From positions 1-51,676 of the forward strand of contig JAJZWA010000026.1 in assembly GCA_021846965.1 (NCBI GenBank): a stretch of 51,676 bases of DNA. Direction: 5' to 3'. The notes below the pieces were generated by a model. That model saw only the letters and a program-made list of their open reading frames with translations. It was not told the DNA's origin and did not search any database. Positions within the stretch are counted from its first letter, which is position 1. The number at the start of each line of letters is the position of its first letter. Below, piece after piece: positions 19,301-26,212 of the stretch. This stretch comes from Pseudomonadota bacterium. GTDB lineage: Bacteria; Pseudomonadota; Gammaproteobacteria; Burkholderiales; Burkholderiaceae_C. Made by a program: the position numbers and the translations under genes.

Positions 19301-19998
19301 GTGCCAGCAGCGAAACCCCCGGGCGCACGGTGCCGGTGGTGCTGGTGCGCAGCGCGGCCCAGCGCCTGGCGCTGCATGTGGACGAAGTGCTGGGCAACCA
19401 GGAAGTGGTGGTCAAGAACCTGGGCCCGCAGCTCTCGCGCGTGCCCGGTCTCGCAGGCATCTCGGTGCTGCCCGACGGCGGCGTGGTGCTGATCTACAAC
19501 CCGGTCGCGCTGGCCGCCGTGTACGGCGACAAGGCAGCCGAGCGCATGCGCTCGCAGGCCGGCTCGGCGCGCGCGGAGACCGCGCAGCTGCTGCCGCAGC
19601 TGCCGATGCCCAGCGCCAACACGGTGCTGGTGGTGGACGACTCGATCACCGTGCGCCGCGTGACCCAGCGCTTCCTGACCCGCAACGGTTACACGGTGAT
19701 GCTGGCCAAGGACGGGCTGGACGCGCTGGAGCAATTGCAGCAGACCCTGCCGGACGTCGTGCTCACCGACATCGAGATGCCCCGCATGGACGGTTTCGAT
19801 CTCACGCGCAACATTCGCGCGGACGAGCGCACGCGCCACTTGCCGGTGATCATGATCACCTCGCGCATCGCCGACAAGCACCGCAACTACGCGCAGGAGC
19901 TGGGGGTCAACCACTACCTGGGCAAGCCCTACTCGGAAGACGAGTTGCTGGGGCTGCTGCGCGAGTACGTGCTGGAAACGACCAGCGTGGAACCCTGA
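13333..19998 (+). CDS. chpA: ChpA/PilL hybrid chemosensory histidine kinase
   Basis: A 2221-residue CheA-like kinase that drives the PilG and PilH regulators. An N-terminal FimL-like region (about 1-600) is followed by three Hpt-type domains with candidate phospho-histidines His735 (CFHTLKGSARM), His1236 (HQLRGSS) and His1490 (LLHTFKGSARM). Then come the dimerisation helices, HATPase (N-box HLLRNAVAHG, G-box AGRGVGLDVV), a CheW-like domain and a C-terminal receiver with phosphoacceptor Asp2146 in LTDIEMP. Between the first two Hpt domains lies a Pro/Glu-rich array of 40-residue repeats (about 835-1090). Pseudomonas ChpA is longer and has more phospho-transfer domains. It ends the operon. Confidence 0.93.
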   Translation: MNDVAQTPQSTTPPDTAGLAWVLEQVRDNLLAALAAVRRQVQLGQLQGAESDTTSALLQARTHVHQAAGALELMGQAGCARVLQTSERVIMRALEQPQRLDAPMVEALESGLHAVLDYLEARASGRDEPAVKLFRQYRGLADLAGGEPAHPADLWDLAWEWPQAPAQDAAAQGLGVQARSDYERALLEVLRAGDLRGASATMQAVSRQAQAASRDEERALWWIAEGFFAALGDDLIEADIYAKRLCNRLNLQLRQMLAGQAQVSRRLGHELLFFCDQALARARERGSEAPSILLAVARAAGLRAQAVVDWQQPHFGLVDPALVQQARKRMVQVKDGWAHIGNGDFSRIGRLQEHLQQLGLVLRQLSAGAEVLPAAVERMLQVIGEQRSLLTPERVLEVATALLFLEASLVHFRADDADFLPRARELAQRLQRSAQGYASEAFAPWMEQLYRQVSENQTLGTVVQELRHDMGTVERLLDAYFRDPRTLPDLEPVPRLLGQMRGVLSVLGMDVGSQALGYIRHSVENLMAVAPEEAAARQPGGSFEHLAANIGTLGFMVDMLGYQPDLAKISFQFDPHTGDLRPVVPQSRQAAQAMARPAPGIDTQAADTAAAPPAPEAPEAGAAPTPPLDLEEADTLLPPLEAEAAGVADTASSPAAAERDEAAALDALLLGTAAGAEQPVATTAPEAEPAVDPELVEIFLDEADEVVGQGRERIADLRGTDPADDSLTALRRCFHTLKGSARMVGMRDFAEGAWALEQSFNQVLAEGGQPRPELLDLAEHALDRLEDWAHALRAGDAGARSSDALVQAAQALREGRPLELGTIAPAQPAGIPVEPEPQVVSEPQATFEPPVEPQAQAPSDIHATSESLAEPEPSWPSEPQVAFEPPVEPPVEPEAQAPAEVQAASEALAEPEPSWSFEPQAPVEPPVEPPVELQAQAPAEIHATPEALVEPETSWSFEPQAPVEPHVEPPVELLAQAPSEIQATPEALVEPEASWSSEPQAAFEPPVEPPVEPPVEPLVEPLVEPEAQAPSEVHATPEALAEPEASWLSAPQAMPETQAAPEASVEPEPFWSSAPPVAAEFVAEPPWPVASELPAEARVEPAREQDSEAPSESPAETAAPWQEQPSEPSWTPPAPAFAPPAWPDASLLDLGGPAQPAAQESPPPVPEASLLEPSESLEPRPDEGVKVIDELRIPQALHAIYLNEADELVRRLDQEVAAWAHHPRSPIGEHVTALAHQLRGSSATVGLQSVQQLAELLEQAMQGQSEHPEALDEAQQGLLPRTVEDMRRVLHQFAAGFLRPAHPDLLEQLQALVRHLEDLRTAAALAASESFEAAAVAQPEPAAQAPGEPAQAAAAWPWTPAPDAAESLLQEPAAEPPAQVFTPEDDLELHEVLEIPEELEAQAASGLEAEWPQAHGVAADVVQPAPGLGLDAEPAAAPGTGSRDAIDAELFPIFEFEAAELLPQLGRSLREWEARPADLSAARQAMRLLHTFKGSARMAGTMALGDMAHALESDIEALTAREDARPDEPALLELIARFDAINTRFERLREASGRGETELGEIHPERALLEAQVQPGSTSSGPAGQASEGAAPMPAGDSLQSFGRAQPVRVQAALLDRLVNQVGEVSIARSRLDSEFDVIRSGVRDLGDNLSRLRAQVRDIELQADAQMAARTQATRDDGRDFDPLEFDRFTRFQELTRMMAESVNDLALVQGSLGRALQSTEDSLLRQSRLTRELQRDLLRTRMVEFDSISERLYRTVRQASKDAGKAVRLDIQGGTIELDRGVLDRMAPAFEHLLRNAVAHGLEGPDERERAGKPAVGTITLALRHDGSEVVVSIGDDGAGLHYADIAAKARAQGLLAEGEHPSQAQLREIIFLPGFSSAAETTEMAGRGVGLDVVRTDTRALGGRVELDSAPGRGTTFTLVLPLTTAVTQVVLLRAGERIHAVPSSLVDLVLRLRPAELDPALRARQLEHAGQQLPLYWLGALTDESGASSETPGRTVPVVLVRSAAQRLALHVDEVLGNQEVVVKNLGPQLSRVPGLAGISVLPDGGVVLIYNPVALAAVYGDKAAERMRSQAGSARAETAQLLPQLPMPSANTVLVVDDSITVRRVTQRFLTRNGYTVMLAKDGLDALEQLQQTLPDVVLTDIEMPRMDGFDLTRNIRADERTRHLPVIMITSRIADKHRNYAQELGVNHYLGKPYSEDELLGLLREYVLETTSVEP
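15830..16600 (+). repeat. 120-bp in-frame tandem repeats within chpA
   Basis: The marker gcgcaggcgcc recurs at 15895, 16015, 16135 and 16255, an exact 120-bp spacing, with a degenerate copy at 16411 after a 36-bp insertion. Each unit encodes about 40 residues rich in Pro, Glu, Ala and Ser, with recurring PPVEPPVE, EALAEPE and SW elements. Extra VEP units expand the last copy. The array keeps the chpA frame and forms a linker between Hpt domains. Confidence 0.9.
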
Positions 19999-20020
19999 GC
20001 GGCGCCCGGGCGGGCGCCGC
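19999..20020. terminator. GC-rich stem-loop between convergent chpA and photolyase genes
   Basis: A perfect 9-bp stem, GCGGCGCCC (19999-20007) and GGGCGCCGC (20012-20020), with a 4-base loop starts one base after the chpA stop. It lies in the 42-bp gap before the convergent photolyase stop and could serve both strands. There is no T run, so intrinsic termination is not certain. Confidence 0.5.
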
Positions 20021-20040
20021 CCGGCGCCGCCCCGGCCGGC

Positions 20041-21606
20041 TCAAAACAACCCGCCCTGGGTGCCGGGCCCGGCCCGCCCCGGGGAAGCCGGGGCCGCCGG
20101 CGCCTGGGCGGCCTGCGCCGCATCGTCGCGCACGACGGCGTAGCGCTGCAAGGTGCGCTGGCGTGCCTGCGCGTGGTCGACCACGGGCAGCGGGTAGTTC
20201 CTGCCCAGTTCGACTCCGGCGGCGCGCAGGCGCGCCGGCTGGGCCAGCCAGGGCGCATGGAGCGAAGCGGCATCCAGTCCGGCCAGCTCCGGCAGCCATG
20301 CGCGAATGTAGTGTCCGTCGGGGTCGAACCTGCGGCTCTGTTCCACCGGGTTGAAGATGCGGAACCAGGGCTGTGCGTCGCAGCCGCTGGACGAGGCCCA
20401 TTGCCAGCCCCCGTTGTTGGAAGCCAGGTCGAAATCCAGCAGCCAGCGGGCGAAGTGCGCCTCGCCCAGGCGCCAGTCCAGGCCCAGGTCCTTGCACAGG
20501 AAACTGGCCACCACCATGCGCAGGCGGTTGTGCATGCGTCCGCTGGCCAGCAGCTCGCGCATCGCGGCGTCGACCAGGGGATAGCCGGTGCGCCCTTCGC
20601 ACCAGGCCTGCAGCAGTCCCGGCGCGTGGTCCCACTCGATGCGGTCGTAGGCGCGGCGGAAGGAGTGGCCCTGCGCCACCTGGGGGTGATGGAACAGCAC
20701 CTGGGCGTAGAAATCGCGCCACACCAGCTCGGACAGCCAGGTGGCGGCGCCCGTGCTGCCCTCGAGCATGGCGCGCCAGGCATGACGCCCGAGCTCGCGC
20801 ACGCCCAGGGTGCCGAAGCGCAGGTGCACCGACAGGCCGCTGGTGGCCTGGCGCGCGGGAAAGTCGCGCGATGCGGCGTAATCGTCCAGGCGGGCCTGGA
20901 AGGCCTCCCAGGCGCGGCGCGCGCCCCGGCTTCCGGGCTCCACCCCGTCGGGCAGCGGCGCCCTGAGGTCGAAGCCGAGTTGCTCGGGCAGGGGCAGCGG
21001 CGTCAGCCCGGCGGGCGGGGGAAGCAGGCGATCCTCCGCGAGGGGACAGCTCAGCTCGGCCAGCTCGGCGCCCCCGGCGGCGCGCATGCGCGCCATCCAG
21101 GCGTTCCTGTAGGGGGTGAACACGGCGTAGGGCCGTCCCTGACCGGTGCGCAGCGCGGGCGGCGGCACCATGACTTGGTCGTCGAAGGCGTGGAACTCGA
21201 TGCCGGAGCCAGCCAGCGCCCCGGCCACGGCGGCGTCGCGGCGCTGCGCGAAGGGTTCGTAGTCACGGTTGACGAACACCGCCTGCACTCCCAGGCGCCG
21301 CGCCAGCGCCGGCAGCTCGGCCGCGGCGCTGCCGTGCAGGGTCCACAATGCGCCGCCGCGGCGGCGCAGCTCGCCATCCAGCTCGAGCAGGCTGGCGTGG
21401 ATGAAGTGCACGCGGCGGTCGGCACGCAGGCCCTGCTCCAGCAGAGGCTGCAGGATGTCGGTGTCGAACACGAAAGCCAGTTGCACGCGCCTGCAGCGGC
21501 GCAGCGCATGGTGCAGCGCAGCGTGGTCCTGCAGTCGCAGGTCGCGGCGCAGCCAGACCAGTCCGAGCTCGAGGTCGGGGCCGGGCGAATCGGGAATGGG
21601 AGCCAT
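20041..21606 (-). CDS. phrB: deoxyribodipyrimidine photolyase
   Basis: A 521-residue flavoprotein of the photolyase/cryptochrome family that uses blue light and FADH- to split cyclobutane pyrimidine dimers. The N-terminal antenna domain starts with LGLVWLRRDLRLQDHAAL. The FAD domain has SVHLRFGTLGVRE, WRDFYAQVLFHHP and the signature NGGWQWASSSGCDAQPWFRI. Length is slightly above the class I norm because of an Ala/Pro-rich C-terminal tail. It converges on chpA and diverges from yqgE with a short shared region. Confidence 0.94.
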   Translation of the reverse strand: MAPIPDSPGPDLELGLVWLRRDLRLQDHAALHHALRRCRRVQLAFVFDTDILQPLLEQGLRADRRVHFIHASLLELDGELRRRGGALWTLHGSAAAELPALARRLGVQAVFVNRDYEPFAQRRDAAVAGALAGSGIEFHAFDDQVMVPPPALRTGQGRPYAVFTPYRNAWMARMRAAGGAELAELSCPLAEDRLLPPPAGLTPLPLPEQLGFDLRAPLPDGVEPGSRGARRAWEAFQARLDDYAASRDFPARQATSGLSVHLRFGTLGVRELGRHAWRAMLEGSTGAATWLSELVWRDFYAQVLFHHPQVAQGHSFRRAYDRIEWDHAPGLLQAWCEGRTGYPLVDAAMRELLASGRMHNRLRMVVASFLCKDLGLDWRLGEAHFARWLLDFDLASNNGGWQWASSSGCDAQPWFRIFNPVEQSRRFDPDGHYIRAWLPELAGLDAASLHAPWLAQPARLRAAGVELGRNYPLPVVDHAQARQRTLQRYAVVRDDAAQAAQAPAAPASPGRAGPGTQGGLF

Positions 21607-21659
21607 GGCGAGGGGTGGGATCGGGCGGCACGGGGCGCGGCACGATAATATGTTTCGCC
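21607..21659. promoter_or_regulatory. short divergent promoter region, photolyase / yqgE
   Basis: Only 53 bp separate the two divergent starts. GATAAT at 21644-21649 is a good -10 hexamer whose start point would fall about four bases before the yqgE ATG at 21660. No Shine-Dalgarno sequence is visible before that ATG, so yqgE may be read from a nearly leaderless transcript. Confidence 0.4.
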
Positions 21660-22235
21660 ATGAACCCCCGCAGCGACGCCTCGAACCTCAGCAACCAGTT
21701 TCTCATCGCGATGCCTGGCATGGTCGATTCGTCCTTCGCCGGCAGCGTGATCTATGTGTGCGAGCACTCCTCGCGCGGAGCGCTGGGGCTGGTGATCAAC
21801 CGCCCCACCGACATCGTGCTCAAGGATCTGTTCGACCGCATCGAACTGCCGCTGGAACAGCCGGAACTGGCCGCGCGCACCGTCTACTACGGCGGCCCGG
21901 TGCAGACCGAGCGCGGTTTCGTGCTGCACGACCCCACCGACCGCGCCTACGCCTCCACGCTGCAGGTGGCCGGCGGACTGCAGATGACCACCTCCAAGGA
22001 CGTTCTGGAGCATATCTCCGCCTCCGACGGGCCCAAGCGGTTTTTCGTGGCCCTGGGCTACTCGGGCTGGAGCGCCGGGCAGCTCGAGGACGAGATCGCG
22101 CGCAACGGCTGGCTGACGGTGGAGGCGGATTCGAGCATCGTGTTCGAAGTGGCGGTGGAGCAACGTTTCGACGCCGCCATGTCCCTCATGGGCATCAGTG
22201 CGATGAGCCTGTCCAATACCGCCGGCCATGCCTGA
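21660..22235 (+). CDS. yqgE: YqgE/AlgH family protein
   Basis: A 191-residue member of the UPF0301 (YqgE/AlgH) family, whose biochemical role is unresolved. Conserved blocks are NQFLIAMPGMVDSSFAGSVIYVCEH in two parts, GALGLVINRP, VYYGGPVQTERGFVLH and GYSGWSAGQLEDEI. An ATG at 21650 is out of frame; the ATG at 21660 gives the family N-terminus. The end overlaps the ruvX start by eight bases, and this yqgE-ruvX pairing is widespread in proteobacteria. Confidence 0.93.
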   Translation: MNPRSDASNLSNQFLIAMPGMVDSSFAGSVIYVCEHSSRGALGLVINRPTDIVLKDLFDRIELPLEQPELAARTVYYGGPVQTERGFVLHDPTDRAYASTLQVAGGLQMTTSKDVLEHISASDGPKRFFVALGYSGWSAGQLEDEIARNGWLTVEADSSIVFEVAVEQRFDAAMSLMGISAMSLSNTAGHA

Positions 22236-22659
22236 GCGCGGTGCCGCGCCTGGCGACCCCGCCGTGCTGATGGGTTTCGACTTCGGCACGCGGCTGATCG
22301 GCGTGGCCGTGGGCAATACCGTCACCGCGACCGCCAGCGCCCTGTGCAGCGTGGCGGCCGAGCGCCGCCAGCAGCGTTTCGAGGCCATCGCGCGGCTGCT
22401 CGAACAGTGGAATCCCTCGCGCCTGGTGGTGGGCCTGCCGCTGTCGCGCGACGAAGGCGCCGAACAGGACCGCAGTGCGCAGGCGCGTCGTTTCGCCAAC
22501 CAGTTGCACGGCCGCTTCGGACTGCCCGTGTCGATGGTCGACGAGCGCTACACCTCCCGCGCCGCGGAGGAATCGGGCGCCGCGGACGTGGATGCGGAAT
22601 CGGCGCGCCTGATTCTGGAACAATACCTGCGAGATCCCGCCGCGAGCCGCGCCCCATGA
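22228..22659 (+). CDS. ruvX: Holliday junction resolvase-like RuvX/YqgF
   Basis: A 143-residue RNase H-fold protein, needed for pre-16S rRNA 5' maturation and proposed as a Holliday junction resolvase. The active-site start [14 protein letters not shown], the [11 protein letters not shown] strand and the VDERYTSR motif are all present with their acidic residues. The C-terminal [13 protein letters not shown] helix is standard. It overlaps yqgE at its start and pyrR at its stop (ATGA), so it is translationally coupled on both sides. Confidence 0.94.
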   Translation: MPERGAAPGDPAVLMGFDFGTRLIGVAVGNTVTATASALCSVAAERRQQRFEAIARLLEQWNPSRLVVGLPLSRDEGAEQDRSAQARRFANQLHGRFGLPVSMVDERYTSRAAEESGAADVDAESARLILEQYLRDPAASRAP

Positions 22660-23183
22660 CCCATTCTTCCCCTCCCGACGCCGAGGCGCTGTACGCGCGC
22701 CTGCGCGAACTCGTGCGAGCCTGGCTGGCCGCGCAGGATGCGCCTCCCACCCTGGTGGGGGTGTACTCCGGCGGGGCCTGGCTGGCCGAGCGCCTGCACG
22801 AGGACCTGGCCTTGCCCACGCCGCTGGGCGTGGTGTCGTCGACCCTGCACCGGGACGACTTCGGCACCCGCGGCCTGCACCCCAGCGGCAACCGCACCGA
22901 ACTTCCCTTCGAGGTCAACGCCCGCTCCATCCTGCTGGTCGACGACGTGCTCTACACCGGACGCACCATCCGCGCCGCGATCAACGAGCTGTACGACTTC
23001 GGCCGCCCCGCGCGCATCGACCTGGCCGTGCTGGTCGACCGCGGCGGACGCGAGCTGCCGATCTGCGCCAGCCTGGTGGGCGCCACCGTCGAGCTGCCGC
23101 CACGCACCATGCTGGCGCTGGAACGCGACCCCGCGGCCGGGCCGCGGGCCATGCGCCTGGCGTACCTGGAGTCCGAATCCTGA
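22656..23183 (+). CDS. pyrR: PyrR bifunctional pyrimidine regulator / uracil phosphoribosyltransferase
   Basis: A 175-residue type I phosphoribosyltransferase. PyrR binds UMP or PRPP; in Bacillus it is an RNA attenuation protein, and in Pseudomonas-type operons its regulatory role differs. The PRPP loop is [12 protein letters not shown], preceded by the PyrR-specific [12 protein letters not shown] loop and [13 protein letters not shown]. The ATG at 22656 overlaps the ruvX stop, and its own stop shares one base with the pyrB start. No pyr attenuator is visible upstream, as the gene is embedded in a coupled operon. Confidence 0.92.
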   Translation: MTHSSPPDAEALYARLRELVRAWLAAQDAPPTLVGVYSGGAWLAERLHEDLALPTPLGVVSSTLHRDDFGTRGLHPSGNRTELPFEVNARSILLVDDVLYTGRTIRAAINELYDFGRPARIDLAVLVDRGGRELPICASLVGATVELPPRTMLALERDPAAGPRAMRLAYLESES

Positions 23184-24139
23184 TGGCCGCCCATCCCCAA
23201 CTCAACCGCCACGGCGAACTGCGCCACCTGCTGTCCATCGAGGGCCTTCCGCGCGACGTGCTGCTGCACATCATGGACACCGCGCAGGGCTTCATGAGCT
23301 TCGGCGAGCGCGAGGTCAAGAAGGTGCCGCTGCTGCGCGGCAAGAGCGTGTTCAACCTGTTCTTCGAGAACTCCACGCGCACCCGCACGACCTTCGAGAT
23401 CGCCGCGCAGCGCCTGTCGGCCGACGTGTTCAACCTGGACATCCAGCGCTCCAGCACCTCGAAGGGCGAGTCGCTGCTGGACACCATCGCCAACCTGGAG
23501 GCGATGGACGCCGACATCTTCGTCGTGCGCCACAGCCAGAGCGGCGCGCCCTTCCTCATCGCCTCGCACACCCCCGAGCACGTGCACGTGGTCAACGCCG
23601 GCGACGGGCGCCACGCCCACCCCACGCAGGGGCTGCTGGACATGATGACCATCCGCCACTACAAGCGCGATTTCCGCGCGCTGACGGTGGCCATCGTGGG
23701 CGACATCGTGCACTCGCGGGTTGCGCGATCGGACATCCACGCGTTGACCACGCTGGGAGTCCCGGAGGTGCGCGCGGTCGGCCCCAAGACCCTGGTGCCG
23801 GGGGATCTGCGCGACATGGGCGTGCGCGTGTGCCACGACATCGAGGAAGGCCTGCGCGACGCCGACGTGGTGATCGCGCTGCGCCTGCAGAACGAGCGCA
23901 TGGCCGGCGGCCTGCTGCCCTCGGCCAGCGAATTCCACATGATGTACGGCCTCACCCCGGAGCGCCTGCGCCTGGCCCGCGAGGATGCCATCGTCATGCA
24001 CCCCGGCCCGATCAACCGCGGCGTCGAACTCGACTCGTCCGTGGCCGACGGGCCGCAGAGCGTGATCCTGCCGCAGGTGCGCTTCGGCATCGCGGTGCGC
24101 ATGGCCGTGCTTTCCATCGTCGCCAACACCTCCGCCTGA
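23183..24139 (+). CDS. pyrB: aspartate carbamoyltransferase catalytic subunit
   Basis: A 318-residue enzyme joining carbamoyl phosphate and aspartate, the first committed pyrimidine step. The carbamoyl-phosphate site [13 protein letters not shown], the [12 protein letters not shown] loop and [12 protein letters not shown] are intact, as is the [11 protein letters not shown] block near the end. The start overlaps the pyrR stop by one base. No pyrI is present. The next gene encodes a dihydroorotase-like protein, the arrangement of Pseudomonas-type ATCase complexes. Confidence 0.97.
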   Translation: MAAHPQLNRHGELRHLLSIEGLPRDVLLHIMDTAQGFMSFGEREVKKVPLLRGKSVFNLFFENSTRTRTTFEIAAQRLSADVFNLDIQRSSTSKGESLLDTIANLEAMDADIFVVRHSQSGAPFLIASHTPEHVHVVNAGDGRHAHPTQGLLDMMTIRHYKRDFRALTVAIVGDIVHSRVARSDIHALTTLGVPEVRAVGPKTLVPGDLRDMGVRVCHDIEEGLRDADVVIALRLQNERMAGGLLPSASEFHMMYGLTPERLRLAREDAIVMHPGPINRGVELDSSVADGPQSVILPQVRFGIAVRMAVLSIVANTSA

Positions 24140-24147
24140 GCGCCCCC

Positions 24148-25452
24148 ATGAACGAGCCCAAGACCCTCCTGGTGCGCGGAGGCGCGCTGGTCGACCCGGC
24201 CAGCGGCACGCAGCACCCCGGCGACATCGCCATCTCCGGCGAACACATCCATGCCGTGGGGCCCGCCGCCGCGGGCTTCGCCGCCGAACGCGTGATCGAC
24301 GCCGAGGGCTGCCTGGTGATGCCCGGCCTGATCGATCTGTGCGCGCGCCTGGGCGAGCCCGGCGGCGAGGCCGAGGGCCTGCTCGACTCCGAGCTGGCCG
24401 CGGCGGGAGCCGGCGGCGTCACGCGGGTCGTGTGTCCCCCCGACACCGACCCCGTGCTCGACGAGCCCAGCCTGGTCGAGATGCTGCGCTGGCGCGCGCG
24501 TCGCATCAAGCGCTCGCGCGTGTACCCGCTGGGAGCGCTCACCACCGGACTCAAGGGCGAGCGCCTGGCCGAGATGGCCTCGCTGGTGAAGGCCAGCTGC
24601 ATCGGCCTGTCGCAGGCCGGCACCCCGGTGACGGACACGCAGATGCTGCTGCGCGCGATGCAATACGCCAGCACCTTCGGCTACAAGGTCTGGCTGCCCG
24701 CGCAGGACCCCCATCTGGGTCGCGGCGTGGCCGGCAGCGGCCCCTACGCGCAGCGCCTGGGCCTGCCCGGCGTGCCGGTGGTGGCCGAGACGGTGGCGCT
24801 GCACACCATCTTCGAGCTGGTGCGCGCCACCGGCTGCTCGGTGCACGTGGGCCGGCTGTCCAGCGCCGCCGGCGTGGCGCTGCTGCGCCAGGCGAAGGAC
24901 GAGGGCCTGCCGGTCACCGCCGACGTGTCCATCCACAACCTCCTGCTCACCGACGTGGACATCGGCTGGTTCGACGCGCGCATGCGCCTGGACCCGCCTC
25001 TGCGCCGACAGGCCGACCGCGACGCCCTGCTGACGGCGCTGGCCGACGGAACCATCGACGCGCTGGTGTCCGACCACACGCCCCTGGGCAGCGACGACAA
25101 GGTGCTGCCCTTCGGCGAGGCCGCGCCCGGCGCCACCGGACTGGAACTGCTGCTGCCGGTGGTGCTGGAATTCGCGCGCCGCGCCCGCCTGGAGCTCCCG
25201 CAGGCGCTGAGTTGCGTGACCACGCGCGCGGCCGCGGCCGCCGGCGTGGGCATGCCCAGCCTGGCCGCCGGTGCCGCCGCGGAGCTGATCGTGGTCGACC
25301 CGCGAGAGAGCTGGAGGCCCACGCCGCAGAACCTGCGCAGCCGCGGCAAGCTGACCCCGCTGGGCGACGCCGAACTCCTGGGCCGCGTACGCACGACCAT
25401 CATCGACGGGCGCGTGATCCACGAGCAGGACGTGGCGTCGAGCCCGGCGTAG
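24148..25452 (+). CDS. pyrC': dihydroorotase-like protein, probably non-catalytic PyrC'
   Basis: A 434-residue amidohydrolase-fold protein following pyrB by eight bases. True dihydroorotases have a metal-binding HxH and a substrate Arg after the PG(L/F)ID strand. Here the segment reads DLCARLGEPG, so the two histidines are Cys65 and Arg67 and the arginine is Gly69. The late DHAPH-type motif is DHTPLGSDDK. This matches the inactive PyrC' proteins that assemble with PyrB into dodecamers in Pseudomonas and relatives (family knowledge). A separate active pyrC is expected elsewhere in the genome. Confidence 0.9.
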   Translation: MNEPKTLLVRGGALVDPASGTQHPGDIAISGEHIHAVGPAAAGFAAERVIDAEGCLVMPGLIDLCARLGEPGGEAEGLLDSELAAAGAGGVTRVVCPPDTDPVLDEPSLVEMLRWRARRIKRSRVYPLGALTTGLKGERLAEMASLVKASCIGLSQAGTPVTDTQMLLRAMQYASTFGYKVWLPAQDPHLGRGVAGSGPYAQRLGLPGVPVVAETVALHTIFELVRATGCSVHVGRLSSAAGVALLRQAKDEGLPVTADVSIHNLLLTDVDIGWFDARMRLDPPLRRQADRDALLTALADGTIDALVSDHTPLGSDDKVLPFGEAAPGATGLELLLPVVLEFARRARLELPQALSCVTTRAAAAAGVGMPSLAAGAAAELIVVDPRESWRPTPQNLRSRGKLTPLGDAELLGRVRTTIIDGRVIHEQDVASSPA

Positions 25453-25468
25453 CGAGAAGGATGACCCC

Positions 25469-26212
25469 ATGACATCCGGGCTGCGCCTGGCGGGCATGCT
25501 GCTGCGCCTGGGCATCGAGCTGGCGCGCGGGCTGTGGCGCCTGCGCGCCTTTCCACGCCTGAACGCGCAGCAGCGGCGAGCGGCCATCCGCGCCTGGTCG
25601 CTGCGCATGCTGGGCGCCACGCGCATGCGCCTGCAGGTGGTGGGCCGGCCGCACGAGGGCGCCTGCCTGATGGCCCCGAACCATGTCTCCTGGCTGGACA
25701 TCATGGCACTCAATGCGGCGCATCCGACGCGTTTCGTGTCCAAGGCCGAGGTGCGTCAGTGGCCCGTGCTGGGCAGCCTGGTCGCCGGTGCCGGCACCCT
25801 GTTCATCGAACGCGGGCGGGCGCGCGACGCGATGCGCGTGATGCACGACATGGCGCAGTGCCTGCGCAACGGCGAACATGTCAGCGTGTTCCCCGAGGGC
25901 ACGACCTCGGACGGCACCCACGTGCTGCCACTGCATGCCAATCTGTTCCAGGCCGCGCTCAGCGCGGACACGCCGGTGCAGCCGGTGCTGCTGCGCTACG
26001 TGGACCACGCCACCGGGGCGCCCAGCCGGGCTCCGGCCTACGTGGGCGAGGACACGGTGATGGACACCCTGCGCCTGATCGCCGCCGGCGGTCCGCTGCG
26101 CGTGGTGGTGCACTATCTCCCGGCACTGCGCGGACAGGACCGCCGGCAACTGGCCGCGGCGGTGCACGAGGCGCTGAGCCGGGCGCTTCAGGAGCCGGTT
26201 CCGGCAGGCTGA
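25469..26212 (+). CDS. plsC: 1-acyl-sn-glycerol-3-phosphate acyltransferase (PlsC-like)
   Basis: A 247-residue membrane-associated acyltransferase that adds an acyl chain to lysophosphatidate or a related lysolipid. The catalytic HX4D motif is NHVSWLD (His72, Asp77) and the phosphate-binding block is FPEGTTSDG (141-149). A hydrophobic N-terminal helix is likely. It follows pyrC' by 16 bases, apparently in the same operon. Its last 25 bases overlap the 3' end of the convergent P-type ATPase gene. Confidence 0.88.
   Translation: MTSGLRLAGMLLRLGIELARGLWRLRAFPRLNAQQRRAAIRAWSLRMLGATRMRLQVVGRPHEGACLMAPNHVSWLDIMALNAAHPTRFVSKAEVRQWPVLGSLVAGAGTLFIERGRARDAMRVMHDMAQCLRNGEHVSVFPEGTTSDGTHVLPLHANLFQAALSADTPVQPVLLRYVDHATGAPSRAPAYVGEDTVMDTLRLIAAGGPLRVVVHYLPALRGQDRRQLAAAVHEALSRALQEPVPAG

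Noticed and set aside
15091..19914. A 1607-codon open frame on the minus strand opposite chpA, and similar long frames opposite other genes
   Set aside because: Very GC-rich coding DNA leaves few stops on the opposite strand. These frames have low-complexity Arg/Gly/Leu/Gln/His composition and no recognisable domain, while the plus strand encodes clear conserved proteins.
22656..25452. PyrR-binding attenuator or pyrimidine leader upstream of pyrR-pyrB
   Set aside because: The genes overlap the preceding frames, leaving no leader region in which an attenuator could form.
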